This document shows, one piece after another, positions 47,650 to 56,624 of a DNA stretch of 64,000 nucleotides. Made by a program: the position numbers and the translations under genes. Under the pieces are notes generated by a model. It ran no database searches. It worked only from the letters and a program-made list of their open reading frames with translations, and had not been told where the DNA came from. How positions within the stretch are numbered: the stretch's first letter is position 1; each line of letters opens with the position of its first letter. The stretch comes from Planctomycetales bacterium (GTDB taxonomy: Bacteria; Planctomycetota; Planctomycetia; Planctomycetales; Planctomycetaceae). The stretch is taken from assembly GCA_026400835.1 (NCBI GenBank), contig JAPLOA010000088.1, positions 150,338 to 214,337 on the forward strand. Reading direction: 5' to 3'.

Positions 47650-48495
47650 ATGGAATTCGTGCCCATGAACCTTGAACTGTTTGGCTTGCCTGTCGCCAGT
47701 GCTCGTACGGCCACTCCCGTATTGTTGTGCTCGCGCGTTCGAACACCATCACTGCCGTCCATGGTTCCAATTGACGGTGCTTTGCCGGTGCTTTGGTTGC
47801 AGAGCAACACTTCACTCGAACAGCTGACGTTCGATGGAGCTAATACATTTGAATTGGCAGATCAACAGGTCGCGGAAAATTCGCCCAGCCTGACTGCCGA
47901 ACATCTTTTCCTGTCTGCTCACAAATTGATGGTCGCTGGTAAATTCGCAATGGCAGATCGCTGCTTGCAAAAAGCTCTGCAGTTGCACTCCACATCGCCG
48001 TCAAATTCTGTTCAAAGCAGACCCACTGTTGCATGGCTTGTTCTTGCCACCAATGCCCTGTTGAAGCAGGATCTGGACTCGTGTGAAACGTGGCTTAGGC
48101 AGGCCGAACGGACGATGCACGGCAAAGACCTGAATGTGGAATCTCCGGAGTTCCAGTGGGCCGCAGGAGATTTGTTTGCGATCAAAGCCTGCCTGATCGC
48201 CCAAACTCGCAATCGAATAAAAGCAGAAACGTTTCTGACTCACGCACTGGCCTGTCACATCAAGGCCGGTGCCAATTTCTCAACATCGCTGGATCTGATT
48301 CTTCAGGCCCGGTTGCGACTACTGGATCGCAATCTGAAAGAAGCAGAACTGCTTCTGGCTCAGGCCGAGATGACTCTGGAACGATGCCTCGACAACAGTC
48401 TGTCTGAAGTCGAGCGACTCCGGCAGGCGATTCAAAGCGACCGACAAATCATCCTCGATCGTCAGCGAGTTCTGCTGGTGGCGGAATCAAATTGA
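47650..48495 (+). CDS. Soluble helical (TPR-like) protein of unknown function
   Basis: About 281 residues. The central part (AEHLFLSAHKLMVAGKFAMADRCLQKALQL) and later helices (FLTHALACHIKAGANFS, EAELLLAQAEMTLERCL) show repeated helix pairs like tetratricopeptide repeats. No signal peptide or catalytic motif. Start is uncertain: ATGs at 47650 and 47665 or later at 47761; the first 60 residues look less conserved in style. It lies divergently from groES. Confidence 0.6.
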   Translation: MEFVPMNLELFGLPVASARTATPVLLCSRVRTPSLPSMVPIDGALPVLWLQSNTSLEQLTFDGANTFELADQQVAENSPSLTAEHLFLSAHKLMVAGKFAMADRCLQKALQLHSTSPSNSVQSRPTVAWLVLATNALLKQDLDSCETWLRQAERTMHGKDLNVESPEFQWAAGDLFAIKACLIAQTRNRIKAETFLTHALACHIKAGANFSTSLDLILQARLRLLDRNLKEAELLLAQAEMTLERCLDNSLSEVERLRQAIQSDRQIILDRQRVLLVAESN

Positions 48496-48667
48496 CTCTC
48501 TGAGAACCGCAGATGCGAAGTGCTCCACTGGAATTCTTCAGGCAACGAAAACAGCGGAGGAACAGTCCCGAAAAGACCGTTTCCTCCGCTGCATTCAGCA
48601 ATTGTCTCTGTATCAGCCGTCAATATTGAATCAACGGGCCTGGCAACTGTCGGAAAGATGTTGAGTC

Positions 48668-49399
48668 TTACTTCAGTTCCTTGATGCGGATGTTCCTGAA
48701 CTCAGCCCACATGGGCTTACCGGCATGGAGCTGCACCGCCAGAACGCCTTCAAGCAACGTCAGGCTGGGTTCATTGTCGGTAAAGTCCAGGACCAGCTTG
48801 CCGTTCATGTAATGCTGGATGTGGTTACCTTTGGCGATGATCACGACATCATTCCAGTCGTCGAGGCGGAAGAGTGTCTTCCAGCCCGCTTCGTCAATCA
48901 GATCAGACTTCTCAACCTTCTTGCCGGAAGTCTCCCAGGACGCTTTTTCACCGATCAGGCAGATGCGGCCGCGTTTGCCGCCTTCGTCGTAGATAAACCC
49001 GGAGATGTTCGGAAGACCGACTTCATTGCGAAGTTCATGCTGATAACCGCGCACGACCCACTTGTTGCGAGGATTCCCTTCGGTGATGTGCTTCGAGCGA
49101 TACTGGATGCCTGAATTATTCGTCGCGTTACAGCGGAACGACAGACGCAGTTCGAAGTCTTTAACGACTCCGTCTTTCCAAATCAGAAAGGTGTTGCCAT
49201 CCGCCTTCTTTTCTTCTGTGGTCTCGCCGTGAATCACTCCATCTTTCACCATCCAGAGATCCGGATTGCCGTCCCAGCCTGTCAGGTCTTTTCCATTGAA
49301 CAGCACCTGCATATCTTTGGTTTCGGCCGGCGCGTCATCGGCGAAGGCAACCGACGAAAATAAAAGGACCGCAGTCAGAGCAAACACCAGACTTCGCAT
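48668..49399 (-). CDS. Exported DUF1080 (3-keto-disaccharide hydrolase-like) protein
   Basis: A 243-residue protein with a Sec signal (SLVFALTAVLLFSSVAFA) and a jelly-roll of the DUF1080 / LamG-like fold: LFNGKDLTGWDG and FELRLSFRCNATNNSGIQYRS are typical. The family includes enzymes proposed to hydrolyse 3-keto-disaccharides and is greatly expanded in Planctomycetes. An AGGAGA site precedes the ATG at 49399. It stands alone and is read toward the TPR-like gene. Confidence 0.88.
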   Translation of the reverse strand: MRSLVFALTAVLLFSSVAFADDAPAETKDMQVLFNGKDLTGWDGNPDLWMVKDGVIHGETTEEKKADGNTFLIWKDGVVKDFELRLSFRCNATNNSGIQYRSKHITEGNPRNKWVVRGYQHELRNEVGLPNISGFIYDEGGKRGRICLIGEKASWETSGKKVEKSDLIDEAGWKTLFRLDDWNDVVIIAKGNHIQHYMNGKLVLDFTDNEPSLTLLEGVLAVQLHAGKPMWAEFRNIRIKELK

Positions 49400-49659
49400 T
49401 ACGATCTCCTGTGCCAGGCAATTCTTGTGGGAAAACTCAACTCCTCCGTGCATGGTACGCACTGACGTCGTCGTGTTCCAGGCATGGCGATTCCAGGGAG
49501 AAATTCGGCGGGAACAGCATTCAATCCCGAGTCCCCCGGATCATGCCTCACCTTCGCAACACGCTGAAAATCGCAGCTGACAGTATTTTGTCCGGTGCCC
49601 GACTAGAATCGCTTTCTGATGCATTTGGGGCTCCCGTCTGATCAAACGGAAAGTATCGC

Positions 49660-50030
49660 ATGGCTCGTGTTTTCCTGGCAATCGTTGGGGCAGCGTATCT
49701 CGTTCTGGCCGCGTGGTGCGCCATCTTGCCCGACACGACATCGAAGTCAGTGGTTTCACCCTTCAGCCGGGCGCAGGGCAGTCCGAATTCCTGACTGTCT
49801 ATGGCGGACTGCAACTGGCCATTGGACTCGCTTTTCTTTGGCTGCTGTACCGTCCGTCAGACATTGCCCTTCCGCTGTTTCTGTGCCTTTTGATTCATGG
49901 ATGTCTGGTTGTCTTTCGAACGCTCAGTTTCGGGCTTTACAGCGGAGTGCCTGCTACAACAATGCTCCTTGCAGCGACCGAGTGGATCATTTTCATCGGG
50001 GCCGCGATCCTGTCGTGGAGGAGTAGATGA
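49660..50030 (+). pseudogene. Frameshifted small membrane protein (four helices)
   Basis: The ATG at 49660 opens MARVFLAIVGAAYLVLAAWC, a membrane helix ending in DTTSKSV, but the frame then reads RAQGSPNS and stops. The neighbouring frame carries the natural continuation, GFTLQPGAGQSEFLTVYGG, and three further membrane helices to 50030. One missing G in GTGGTTTC near 49751 would join the two. This may be a real mutation or a sequencing error. The N-terminal part is not a separate gene because it ends abruptly. Family unknown, resembling DUF4345-type small proteins. Confidence 0.7.
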
Positions 50031-50156
50031 ATGCCTGGTACCTTGCCCATGCATTGCTTTTGTCGTATCGGCCAACACATCAGGCTCAGCAGGGACTTCT
50101 CCCTCTGTCCTTCGCATTGAGAAACAAAAATTGATTGTCCGGAGAAAAGACCGCTG

Positions 50157-50750
50157 ATGTCTGAATTCACTCACTTGACGGAACAGGAAATCACGGACGG
50201 CCTGGCGGAGGTCCTGAAATCGCCGCAGGATTTCGGGACGCTCAAAGCAATCGTCATTCGTCCTGCTGATGAAGAAAGACTCAGCCTGCAGGAATGTCGT
50301 CTCAGCTCTGAAGGTGGAACTGAAGGCGATGCATGGGCACGAGGATGCTGGCTGCAACTTCCGGATGGAAGCCCTGATCCCGATGTCCAGATCTGTATTA
50401 TGAATTCGCGGATGATCGATCTGGTGGCGTGCGACAAGACCCGATGGGAACTGGCCGGAGACAATCTTTTTGTGGATTTGGATCTTAGTCGAGAAAACCT
50501 GCCGACCGGTCAATTGCTGAGTATCGGTGAGTGCGTCATCGAGATTACCGAACAGCCCCACAATGGCTGCAGCAAATTCAGTCAGCGATTTGGCGCTCCG
50601 GCTCTCAAGGTTGTGAATTCGCCAGCCGGAAAACAACTTCGACTGCGCGGAGTTTATGCCAAAGTCATCACCGCTGGTAAAGTTCGAGTGGGAGATTTGA
50701 TCGCGAAAACGAATGATGCCAGAACTTCTGCGAGTTCTGCCAACTATTAG
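50157..50750 (+). CDS. MOSC domain protein
   Basis: A 197-residue protein. The MOSC fold, found at the C-terminus of molybdenum-cofactor sulfurases and in stand-alone proteins, is seen in GDNLFVDLDLSRENLPTG, LLSIGECVIEITEQPHNGC and VRVGD; the conserved Cys of the family is in PHNGCSKF. Stand-alone MOSC proteins probably handle sulfur on molybdenum cofactors or N-hydroxylated compounds. The gene starts 126 bases after the frameshifted membrane gene, and a basic small protein follows after 14 bases. Confidence 0.85.
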   Translation: MSEFTHLTEQEITDGLAEVLKSPQDFGTLKAIVIRPADEERLSLQECRLSSEGGTEGDAWARGCWLQLPDGSPDPDVQICIMNSRMIDLVACDKTRWELAGDNLFVDLDLSRENLPTGQLLSIGECVIEITEQPHNGCSKFSQRFGAPALKVVNSPAGKQLRLRGVYAKVITAGKVRVGDLIAKTNDARTSASSANY

Positions 50751-50764
50751 TCGGACGAGGAATC

Positions 50765-50902
50765 ATGAACAAGGGGAAGCGAACGCCAGCGGAGAAGCGT
50801 GCCAGGAAACTGCGAAAGGAAAAGTTCATGTTCATTTTTGTCAACGGACGCCAGAAACGCGTGCGGCGTCCTGAGACACTCGAAAATAATCACAAAAACT
50901 GA
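50765..50902 (+). CDS. Short basic protein truncated by a repeat
   Basis: A 45-residue frame, MNKGKRTPAEKRARKLRKEK then FMFIFVNGRQKRVRRPETLE, preceded by GACGAGG. Its last four codons and stop (AATCACAAAAACTGA) are the first bases of the 97-bp repeat at 50888. Proteins with the KFMFxFVNGxQKRVRRP start that I recall from planctomycetes are longer, so the C-terminus was probably lost when the repeat inserted. The function is unknown. It is 14 bases downstream of the MOSC gene. Confidence 0.55.
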   Translation: MNKGKRTPAEKRARKLRKEKFMFIFVNGRQKRVRRPETLENNHKN

Positions 50903-50984
50903 ACCGCTGATGAACACTTATGAACGCTAATGGTTAAGCAGCCAGCAGAGTGGGCGACGGGTTGCAGCAGTCCAAAGGTCGGGC
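50888..50984 (+). repeat. 97-bp direct repeat, left copy
   Basis: Identical to 51473-51569. Starts AATCACAAAAACTGAACC and includes the arm AACCGCTGATGAACACT. It ends at GGTCGGGC. The copy cuts into the end of the short basic gene. Confidence 0.9.
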
Positions 50985-51018
50985 CAGCCGACGATTCTCG
51001 CTGTGACCATTTGCAGTT

Positions 51019-51048
51019 ATCAGCGTTTATCAGTGTTCATCAGCGGTT
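51019..51048 (-). repeat. Inverted arm flanking the GxxExxY gene
   Basis: This 30-bp segment is the reverse complement of 50902-50931 with 27 of 30 matches, and likewise of the second direct-repeat copy. The GxxExxY gene lies between this arm and the copy at 51487-51516, so inverted arms flank it. Confidence 0.8.
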
Positions 51049-51059
51049 CCAAAAACTCT

Positions 51060-51455
51060 TCAAAGAAATCCCGAAAGAACGAACCGTTTGTATTCCAGCT
51101 TACCGATTGGCCCAAAGTTGATCAGGTAACCGACCGGACTCTTTGAGATTCTCATATAGTTCATCAGTTGTCCTTCATGTTCGGGAAGGATTGCAGACAC
51201 GGATTTGAGTTCGACGACGATCTTGTCGTACAAAACAAGATCCGGGATGTATCGCTTCTTCAGTTCTCGCTGCTTGTAAAAGACGGCCACTTCAGGTCGC
51301 GAACGGAAGGCGATACCGCGTAGATCCAGTTCAATTTCCAGGCTCTGCTGATAGATCTCCTCGGCAAGGCCGCCACCGATCTCATTGTGCACTTCAAAGG
51401 CCGCCCCCATCAGTGCGTAGCCTTCCTCAGAATATGGCTGCTTTTCAGAGCTCAT
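51060..51455 (-). CDS. GxxExxY family protein
   Basis: A 131-residue protein of the GxxExxY family, a PD-(D/E)XK nuclease-like fold. The naming motif is in GGGLAEEIYQQSLEIEL, and the core acidic residues in IPDLVLYDKIVVELKSV form the D, E and K positions. Function is not established; the family is often linked to repeated DNA. Here 97-bp direct repeats lie on both sides. The stop is about ten bases from the inverted arm, and the start is 17 bases from the second copy. Confidence 0.85.
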   Translation of the reverse strand: MSSEKQPYSEEGYALMGAAFEVHNEIGGGLAEEIYQQSLEIELDLRGIAFRSRPEVAVFYKQRELKKRYIPDLVLYDKIVVELKSVSAILPEHEGQLMNYMRISKSPVGYLINFGPIGKLEYKRFVLSGFL

Positions 51456-51472
51456 TTGAACCTCTTGAAAAC

Positions 51473-51569
51473 AATCACAAAAACTGAACCGCTGATGAAC
51501 ACTTATGAACGCTAATGGTTAAGCAGCCAGCAGAGTGGGCGACGGGTTGCAGCAGTCCAAAGGTCGGGC
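51473..51569 (+). repeat. 97-bp direct repeat, right copy
   Basis: Perfect copy of 50888-50984, offset 585 bases. It ends eight bases before the SUI1-family gene's stop. Confidence 0.9.
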
Positions 51570-51577
51570 GCTCCAGA

Positions 51578-51919
51578 TCAGCCTTTGACCCTGTAGCCGA
51601 TCTTCTGCAGCTCCGCGCGAACTCGATCAAGGTGAGCCCCCTGGACCTCGATATTGCCGTCGGCAATTGTGCCACCGGCACCACAGGCATTCTTGAGCTT
51701 CTTCAGCAGCTCCGGCACATCGTTTTCCGCCGCATCGAGATCACGAACGATCGTCATCACGCGGCCGTGCTTACGCTTTTCGACACCGATCCGAAGGGTC
51801 TGTTTCTCGGGAGGTTTTCGCTTCGGCTCAGGCGGAGGGCAGGTACACTCTGACTCGAGTTTTTCACACCGATCGCAATGGGGTGGTCGATCGAATTTGG
51901 TCCCTGCCAGCAAACCCAT
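51578..51919 (-). CDS. SUI1/eIF1-like translation factor
   Basis: A 113-residue protein with the SUI1 domain in its last 75 residues: LRIGVEKRKHGRVMTIVRDL, LLKKLKNACGAGGTIADGNIEVQGAH (short form KLKNACGAGGTI) and LQKIGYRVKG. The N-terminal Cys group CDRCEKLESECTC may bind zinc. Bacterial SUI1 proteins (YciH type) influence start-codon selection. The gene's 3' end touches the right 97-bp repeat, so its terminator may be altered by the insertion. Confidence 0.9.
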   Translation of the reverse strand: MGLLAGTKFDRPPHCDRCEKLESECTCPPPEPKRKPPEKQTLRIGVEKRKHGRVMTIVRDLDAAENDVPELLKKLKNACGAGGTIADGNIEVQGAHLDRVRAELQKIGYRVKG

Positions 51920-51956
51920 GCCTGATCACTCCTTTAGTCGCCGCACCGAACAAGCA

Positions 51957-52130
51957 TCAGGCCGAAATCAGTCCCATCCACGACACGACCGCCCAGGCAA
52001 TCAGGCACACCGCTGCGCCCACAACACACGTTTCCGGCACAAAAACCCGGACGCTGTCATCAGACAGAATGGCGGAAAAAGGCTGCGCGAATCTAAGTTC
52101 ACGGCGATCCGGAGGAATATCGCTGGACAT
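51957..52130 (-). CDS. Tentative small membrane protein
   Basis: A 57-residue frame beginning MSSDIPPDRRELRFAQPFSA with one hydrophobic helix (CVVGAAVCLIAWAVVSWMGL) at the end. No family is recognised and no ribosome site is evident. It lies upstream of the SUI1 gene on the same strand and could be real because composition fits a tail-anchored peptide. Confidence 0.3.
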   Translation of the reverse strand: MSSDIPPDRRELRFAQPFSAILSDDSVRVFVPETCVVGAAVCLIAWAVVSWMGLISA

Positions 52131-52347
52131 GACGGAGAGACACCCTGCAGAGCAATTCAACCCGGCCAAATGTCGGTTACACCGATTTTCCGGGTTCTAC
52201 AGATTCTGCTCATTTTTCCGCCCAACGCCAATCCAAACGATCAGGAAGAGTCATTTTCATCGCAAACAGCGGGTACTTATGCCAGCACTTTCGCTCGGGG
52301 TCCGCCCTGTTGATCGCTCATCCTTCACGTCGCAACTCAGGCGTATT

Positions 52348-55300
52348 CTAATCGGCCAGGTCTCCGGTGCTTTGCACGCCAGTAATCTGATTCGCCTTCA
52401 GGTGGTTCTTGTCTCTATAGTATTCAAACCGGCCGCCATTCAGAACCTGTCTGTCTCCCCCGTCGCGCTGATTGGAAACAGTTGCCTGGCGGCCTTCATC
52501 AGCCAGCAGAATAAACTGCTGCTTGGAATGGTCGTACATAATCTTGTCTGCCAGTCCAGCAAACAATCGTGACTCAAACCGGCAGGGGCGTCGAGTTCCC
52601 GAGTTCGATTCTGACGAGTTGGACTCCGCCACCAGCGAGAACGACGACTGCTGCTCCGGTGACGTACTGGGGACCGCTGAAATCGACAGATTTTCACACT
52701 CGAGGGCTCCAGCATTATCCGGCAGTTCTTCAGCATTCAAACCATCAATGTTCAGTCGATCGTTCAGTTCTCGCACCGGCCCGAATGTTCCTCGGACGTG
52801 TTGTTTGAGCCGAACATATTCGCTGTGAGAGTTGCCGTTCAGAGCCCCGATGAACTGTGCACGAATGTAGTAGAAAGCTTCCTCAGATGTTTTGGCGGGC
52901 GTATTGGAACGAGCGACTGTCCGATTCGAAGCCGCCAGCCCGCGTTGTCCTTTATCCGGCTGGACAGACTCAATCAGTCCCGGACCGGTCGCCTTGAAAT
53001 CGCCCGTGAGTGCATTGAATTCCAGGTCCGCAAACTCCGCATAATGGCGAGCAGTCACCGCGCCTGCCGTCATGATGTCGATCTTCACGACCACACGGCT
53101 CTCACACTCAATGCGTTCAATATCTCCGGAGGGAGCCTGCGAACCGCCGGACTCCGCCAGACGAAATTCATCCGCTTTCCCGGACGGTTCCAGTTTTACG
53201 TCTTCCGAAAAATGCACCTTCAGTCCGGCGCAGGTCAATTCGACATCGTGATCGAGCTCATTGTTCAGGACTGCGCGAACATTGCCCACGAAATGGGCGG
53301 TGCGACCACTGTAGCTCATTTCCTGACCCCAGTAGATGTCCAGCGGAGAATCCTTCTCCAGCGGTTTCCCATCGAGTCCCCTGTTGACAACGAACCGAAT
53401 GCGGCCACTGCCGTCGACACGAGCCTGTCGCTGACTCCCGGCTGACGTAGCCTTCATCTCCGTCAGATCAATTCGCTGGCCTTCGATGCGATTGTCGGAA
53501 CTCACAACGACAGCGGGATCTCCGAACAGACTGATCTCCGTGTTTTCACGAAAGCCTCCGGCCGCATGCAACATGTTGCCACTGGCTTTGAAGTTTCGTG
53601 AGTCCTTTGAATCCTTCGGGCTGACTGACTCATTTGAAATCTCAACATTGCCCTTCAGCCAGACATCATCAAACTGTGGCTTCGATGATTCGACCATCAG
53701 GACAACGGCTTCGACAGTATCCGAAGAAAACTGTGTCTTCCCGTTGGGCTTTCCCGGTGTTGATTCCGCTGTTTGACTGACGGTTCGTATAGAACCAGCC
53801 TCGGGAACAAGAGCTGCTGTCTTCTGAAATGTCACGGTCAGTTTCTCTCGAACCTCCCCGTTCACTCCCTGCCCGAGCATGCTCACGTTGCCAGTTGCCA
53901 CAAGTTGTCGAGGCGACAAGTTCGACAGGCTCATCCCCTGCATAGAAGATGTCATCTCAGATTTATCAACAGACTCAGCTGCCGGCGATTCCTGAGCAGT
54001 CTCGTCCAGCAACATGTCGATCCGATCGCCACCCAAAGACAAATCCACCGCCAGCTTTCCCGTCGGCTGTCGACTGGCCTGAACGACTTTGGCAGCACCT
54101 GTCAGAGTGATCCTCGGTTCTTCACCTCGAAGCATAACGAGCGACTCTTTCCAGGCGGCTCCGAACATTGGCTTGTCGCTTTGATCGCCCTCACCCGGAA
54201 TGCGTGTCGATGGACCGATCCGGCCTTCGCCGCGACACTGGATCGCCTGCACGTCATTATCTTCTGTCATCGTCACGACCGAATAGGCCGTGGTAAGCTT
54301 CGTGCCATTCTGATGAACTTCCACCGGAATTCGGCTGCCATCAGCGGCCACGCTTCGATCCATCAATTCCAGTCGATGATCATTGAGATGGTAGACCATC
54401 TTGCCCATGGCCGCGTAGACCTGATCCTCACCGTCTTTGATCGTTCGAAACTCGGCCGGCTGTCCCTCCGCAATGATTCGGGAGAGCTGCAGTTGAGTTG
54501 ATTTTTGTCCTGCGGCCGCATCACGAATCTTCGGCTGGAACATCAGGTCGAGACGGGCACAATGCAAACGATCCAGCGTGCCATTCGGCATCGGACGCTC
54601 AACCAGAACCTGATTGTCCATGTTGACCTTCTGGTCAACAAAACCGTGAAATGTCGCCTGCTTCGTCGGCACAAAGAATTCAAAGCCGTTGGCAGCACTG
54701 ACCGTCATCTGCACCGGCTCACGATCTCCGTGACGATCCTTGAAGCACAGATTGCAGTGCACTCGACCTCGCAGACGAATCCGCTGGACATCATTCACGG
54801 CCATCAATCCGGACTTTGCCGAATCCTTCGAAGCCAGCAACTCAATCTCAGCTCCCGACTCTGCACTCCCGGAATGAGTTTCCCAGGCAAACTTGACGGG
54901 CTGGCTGGTCCAGATCTTCATCGCATCTTCGGAGATATGAAATCCGCTGCCTTCGATACTGAGTCCGTCCGGACCGGCGATATGAACGTCACCGGCAAGG
55001 AAACCGGAAACGATCTTTCCAAATTTCCCCTGCTGCATGTCAAACGCTGATGACGAATTCAACTGTGCAGAATCGGCCGTCGCCGTGATCGGTTGCTCAC
55101 CATCGTCCTGCTGCCACAACAATGCGACCGGACTGATGGCAATCGAATGACTGTTGTTTTCCAGCTCGTAGTCATTAAAGAACAGTAACCGCTGGCCGTC
55201 ACGAAATCGGGCGTTCGCGTTTTGAACCCAGCGATCCTGTTCGAACCATTTTGCGGCCTGCTGAGTAAACACCGGCTGTTTTTCGTGGTCCCGCGATTGT

Positions 55301-55434
55301 TTAGGAACCGGAGCCTGCTTGCGCTCCACAATCAACCACGGTGACGTCAGTCGCGAATACACCAGATACACAGCGACCAGACCGATGCCGACAAGCACGG
55401 TTCGAGGTCCACTGGATAATGATGAACGCGACAT
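52348..55434 (-). CDS. Very large LptC/LptA-like (OstA) periplasmic protein
   Basis: A 1028-residue protein with an N-terminal membrane anchor (TVLVGIGLVAVYLVYS) and a long series of beta-strand repeats of the OstA type: SIAISPVALLWQQDDGEQPITATADSAQL-like strands (short form PITATADSAQL), SPRQLVATGNVSMLG and MSYSGRTAHFVGNVRAVL. In other bacteria LptC and LptA are separate small proteins that bridge lipopolysaccharide across the periplasm. Here several OstA modules appear joined in one chain. The neighbouring upstream gene, 113 bases away, encodes the arabinose-5-phosphate isomerase of Kdo synthesis, which supports an LPS-transport role. Confidence 0.8.
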   Translation of the reverse strand: MSRSSLSSGPRTVLVGIGLVAVYLVYSRLTSPWLIVERKQAPVPKQSRDHEKQPVFTQQAAKWFEQDRWVQNANARFRDGQRLLFFNDYELENNSHSIAISPVALLWQQDDGEQPITATADSAQLNSSSAFDMQQGKFGKIVSGFLAGDVHIAGPDGLSIEGSGFHISEDAMKIWTSQPVKFAWETHSGSAESGAEIELLASKDSAKSGLMAVNDVQRIRLRGRVHCNLCFKDRHGDREPVQMTVSAANGFEFFVPTKQATFHGFVDQKVNMDNQVLVERPMPNGTLDRLHCARLDLMFQPKIRDAAAGQKSTQLQLSRIIAEGQPAEFRTIKDGEDQVYAAMGKMVYHLNDHRLELMDRSVAADGSRIPVEVHQNGTKLTTAYSVVTMTEDNDVQAIQCRGEGRIGPSTRIPGEGDQSDKPMFGAAWKESLVMLRGEEPRITLTGAAKVVQASRQPTGKLAVDLSLGGDRIDMLLDETAQESPAAESVDKSEMTSSMQGMSLSNLSPRQLVATGNVSMLGQGVNGEVREKLTVTFQKTAALVPEAGSIRTVSQTAESTPGKPNGKTQFSSDTVEAVVLMVESSKPQFDDVWLKGNVEISNESVSPKDSKDSRNFKASGNMLHAAGGFRENTEISLFGDPAVVVSSDNRIEGQRIDLTEMKATSAGSQRQARVDGSGRIRFVVNRGLDGKPLEKDSPLDIYWGQEMSYSGRTAHFVGNVRAVLNNELDHDVELTCAGLKVHFSEDVKLEPSGKADEFRLAESGGSQAPSGDIERIECESRVVVKIDIMTAGAVTARHYAEFADLEFNALTGDFKATGPGLIESVQPDKGQRGLAASNRTVARSNTPAKTSEEAFYYIRAQFIGALNGNSHSEYVRLKQHVRGTFGPVRELNDRLNIDGLNAEELPDNAGALECENLSISAVPSTSPEQQSSFSLVAESNSSESNSGTRRPCRFESRLFAGLADKIMYDHSKQQFILLADEGRQATVSNQRDGGDRQVLNGGRFEYYRDKNHLKANQITGVQSTGDLAD

Positions 55435-55469
55435 GATTGTTTTCTGAACGAGTCTTCACACTAAGTAAA

Positions 55470-55494
55470 TTGAGGTCGGGTGTTCGCGGGATAC
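55470..55494 (+). repeat. Dispersed 25-bp motif, copy 3
   Basis: TTGAGGTCGGG followed by the core TGTTCGCGGGATAC, in the 113 bases between kdsD and the LptC/A-like gene, on the strand opposite both genes. Confidence 0.7.
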
Positions 55495-55547
55495 CTTATC
55501 CATGACAGCCTCAATCGTGGCCGCCTAATGAATCAGAGTGTTGACGA

Positions 55548-56624
55548 TCACGCCGAACGAACTGTGGGCTGGGGGAGAACGGTATCCGAGTGACTTCTCA
55601 GCAACCGATCCGCACTTTCGACTCGCTGCAGCACATCGGTAATGTCCAGCATTCCAATGGGAAAACGATCCGAATCAATCACCGGAACTTCGCTCAATTT
55701 TCGTTCCGACATCAGATGGATCGCTTCCGGAAGCAGCACACCTGGTGCGACGGTAATCGGATTCGCTGTCATGACCATGCGAATCGGTTGATCCAACTGT
55801 TCATCTCTACGATTCTCAAACAGTCTGGCCAGGTCACTGTCGGTGAAGATTCCGGTCAATCGACCTTCGCCGTTCGTGAGGATGACTGCTCCTGTGCGTC
55901 GCCCCGGGTGACTGTGATGGATCATCACTTCGCGTACCGTTTCGTTCTCCGATGCGATTCGCAACTGGGGCCCTGAACGCATGACGTCGCGCACCGGACA
56001 CAACTGACGGCCAAGGCTTCCGGCCGGATGATACTTTGCGAAGTCGTGAGACGTGAAACCTCGCAACTGACTTAAAACAAGGGCCATCGCGTCGCCAATG
56101 GCCAGCATCGCAGTCGTGGAACATGACGGGGCAAGATTCAGGCTTCCCGCTTCTTCATGCTTTCCAAATCGCACGACAACGCTCGCATGCCGGGCGAGCG
56201 TATTGTCAGAATCCCGAGTCACCGCAATCAGCGGCACCTGAAGCTGTCGAATGGAGGGGATCAGGCTGATCAGCTCTTCAGACTCACCACTGTTGGACAA
56301 TGCAAGGATGACATCAACCGAACCAACACAGCCCAGATCACCATGGCGTGCTTCCGTCGGATGCATGAAGTGAGCGCGAGTTCCAGTGCTGGCCAGCGTG
56401 GCGACGATCTTCTGACCAATCAGCCCGGCTTTGCCAACGCCCGTGACGATCACACAACCACGACAGCCCTGGATGAGCCGAACAGCGTCACAAAAACAGG
56501 GGTCGAGCGACTCCGATAGCCGCACGAGCGAATCCGCTTCCTGCCGAATGATCCTCCGCGCTTCACGCAGTTGCTCAACATCTTCGAAGGAGATGACCGC
56601 GCGCGGTGTTGTGGTCGGTGGCAT
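55548..56624 (-). CDS. kdsD: Arabinose-5-phosphate isomerase (KdsD/KpsF)
   Basis: A 358-residue enzyme making arabinose-5-phosphate, first precursor of Kdo. The SIS domain (VIVTGVGKAGLIGQKIVATLASTGT, short form VTGVGKAGLIGQK, and ILALSNSGESEELI) and two CBS domains at the C-terminus (DVMRSGPQLRIASENETVREVM, short form DVMRSGPQ; MSERKLSEVPVID) are as in KdsD. The ATG at 56624 is supported by family length. The adjacent LptC/A-like gene makes an LPS neighbourhood. Confidence 0.92.
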   Translation of the reverse strand: MPPTTTPRAVISFEDVEQLREARRIIRQEADSLVRLSESLDPCFCDAVRLIQGCRGCVIVTGVGKAGLIGQKIVATLASTGTRAHFMHPTEARHGDLGCVGSVDVILALSNSGESEELISLIPSIRQLQVPLIAVTRDSDNTLARHASVVVRFGKHEEAGSLNLAPSCSTTAMLAIGDAMALVLSQLRGFTSHDFAKYHPAGSLGRQLCPVRDVMRSGPQLRIASENETVREVMIHHSHPGRRTGAVILTNGEGRLTGIFTDSDLARLFENRRDEQLDQPIRMVMTANPITVAPGVLLPEAIHLMSERKLSEVPVIDSDRFPIGMLDITDVLQRVESADRLLRSHSDTVLPQPTVRSA

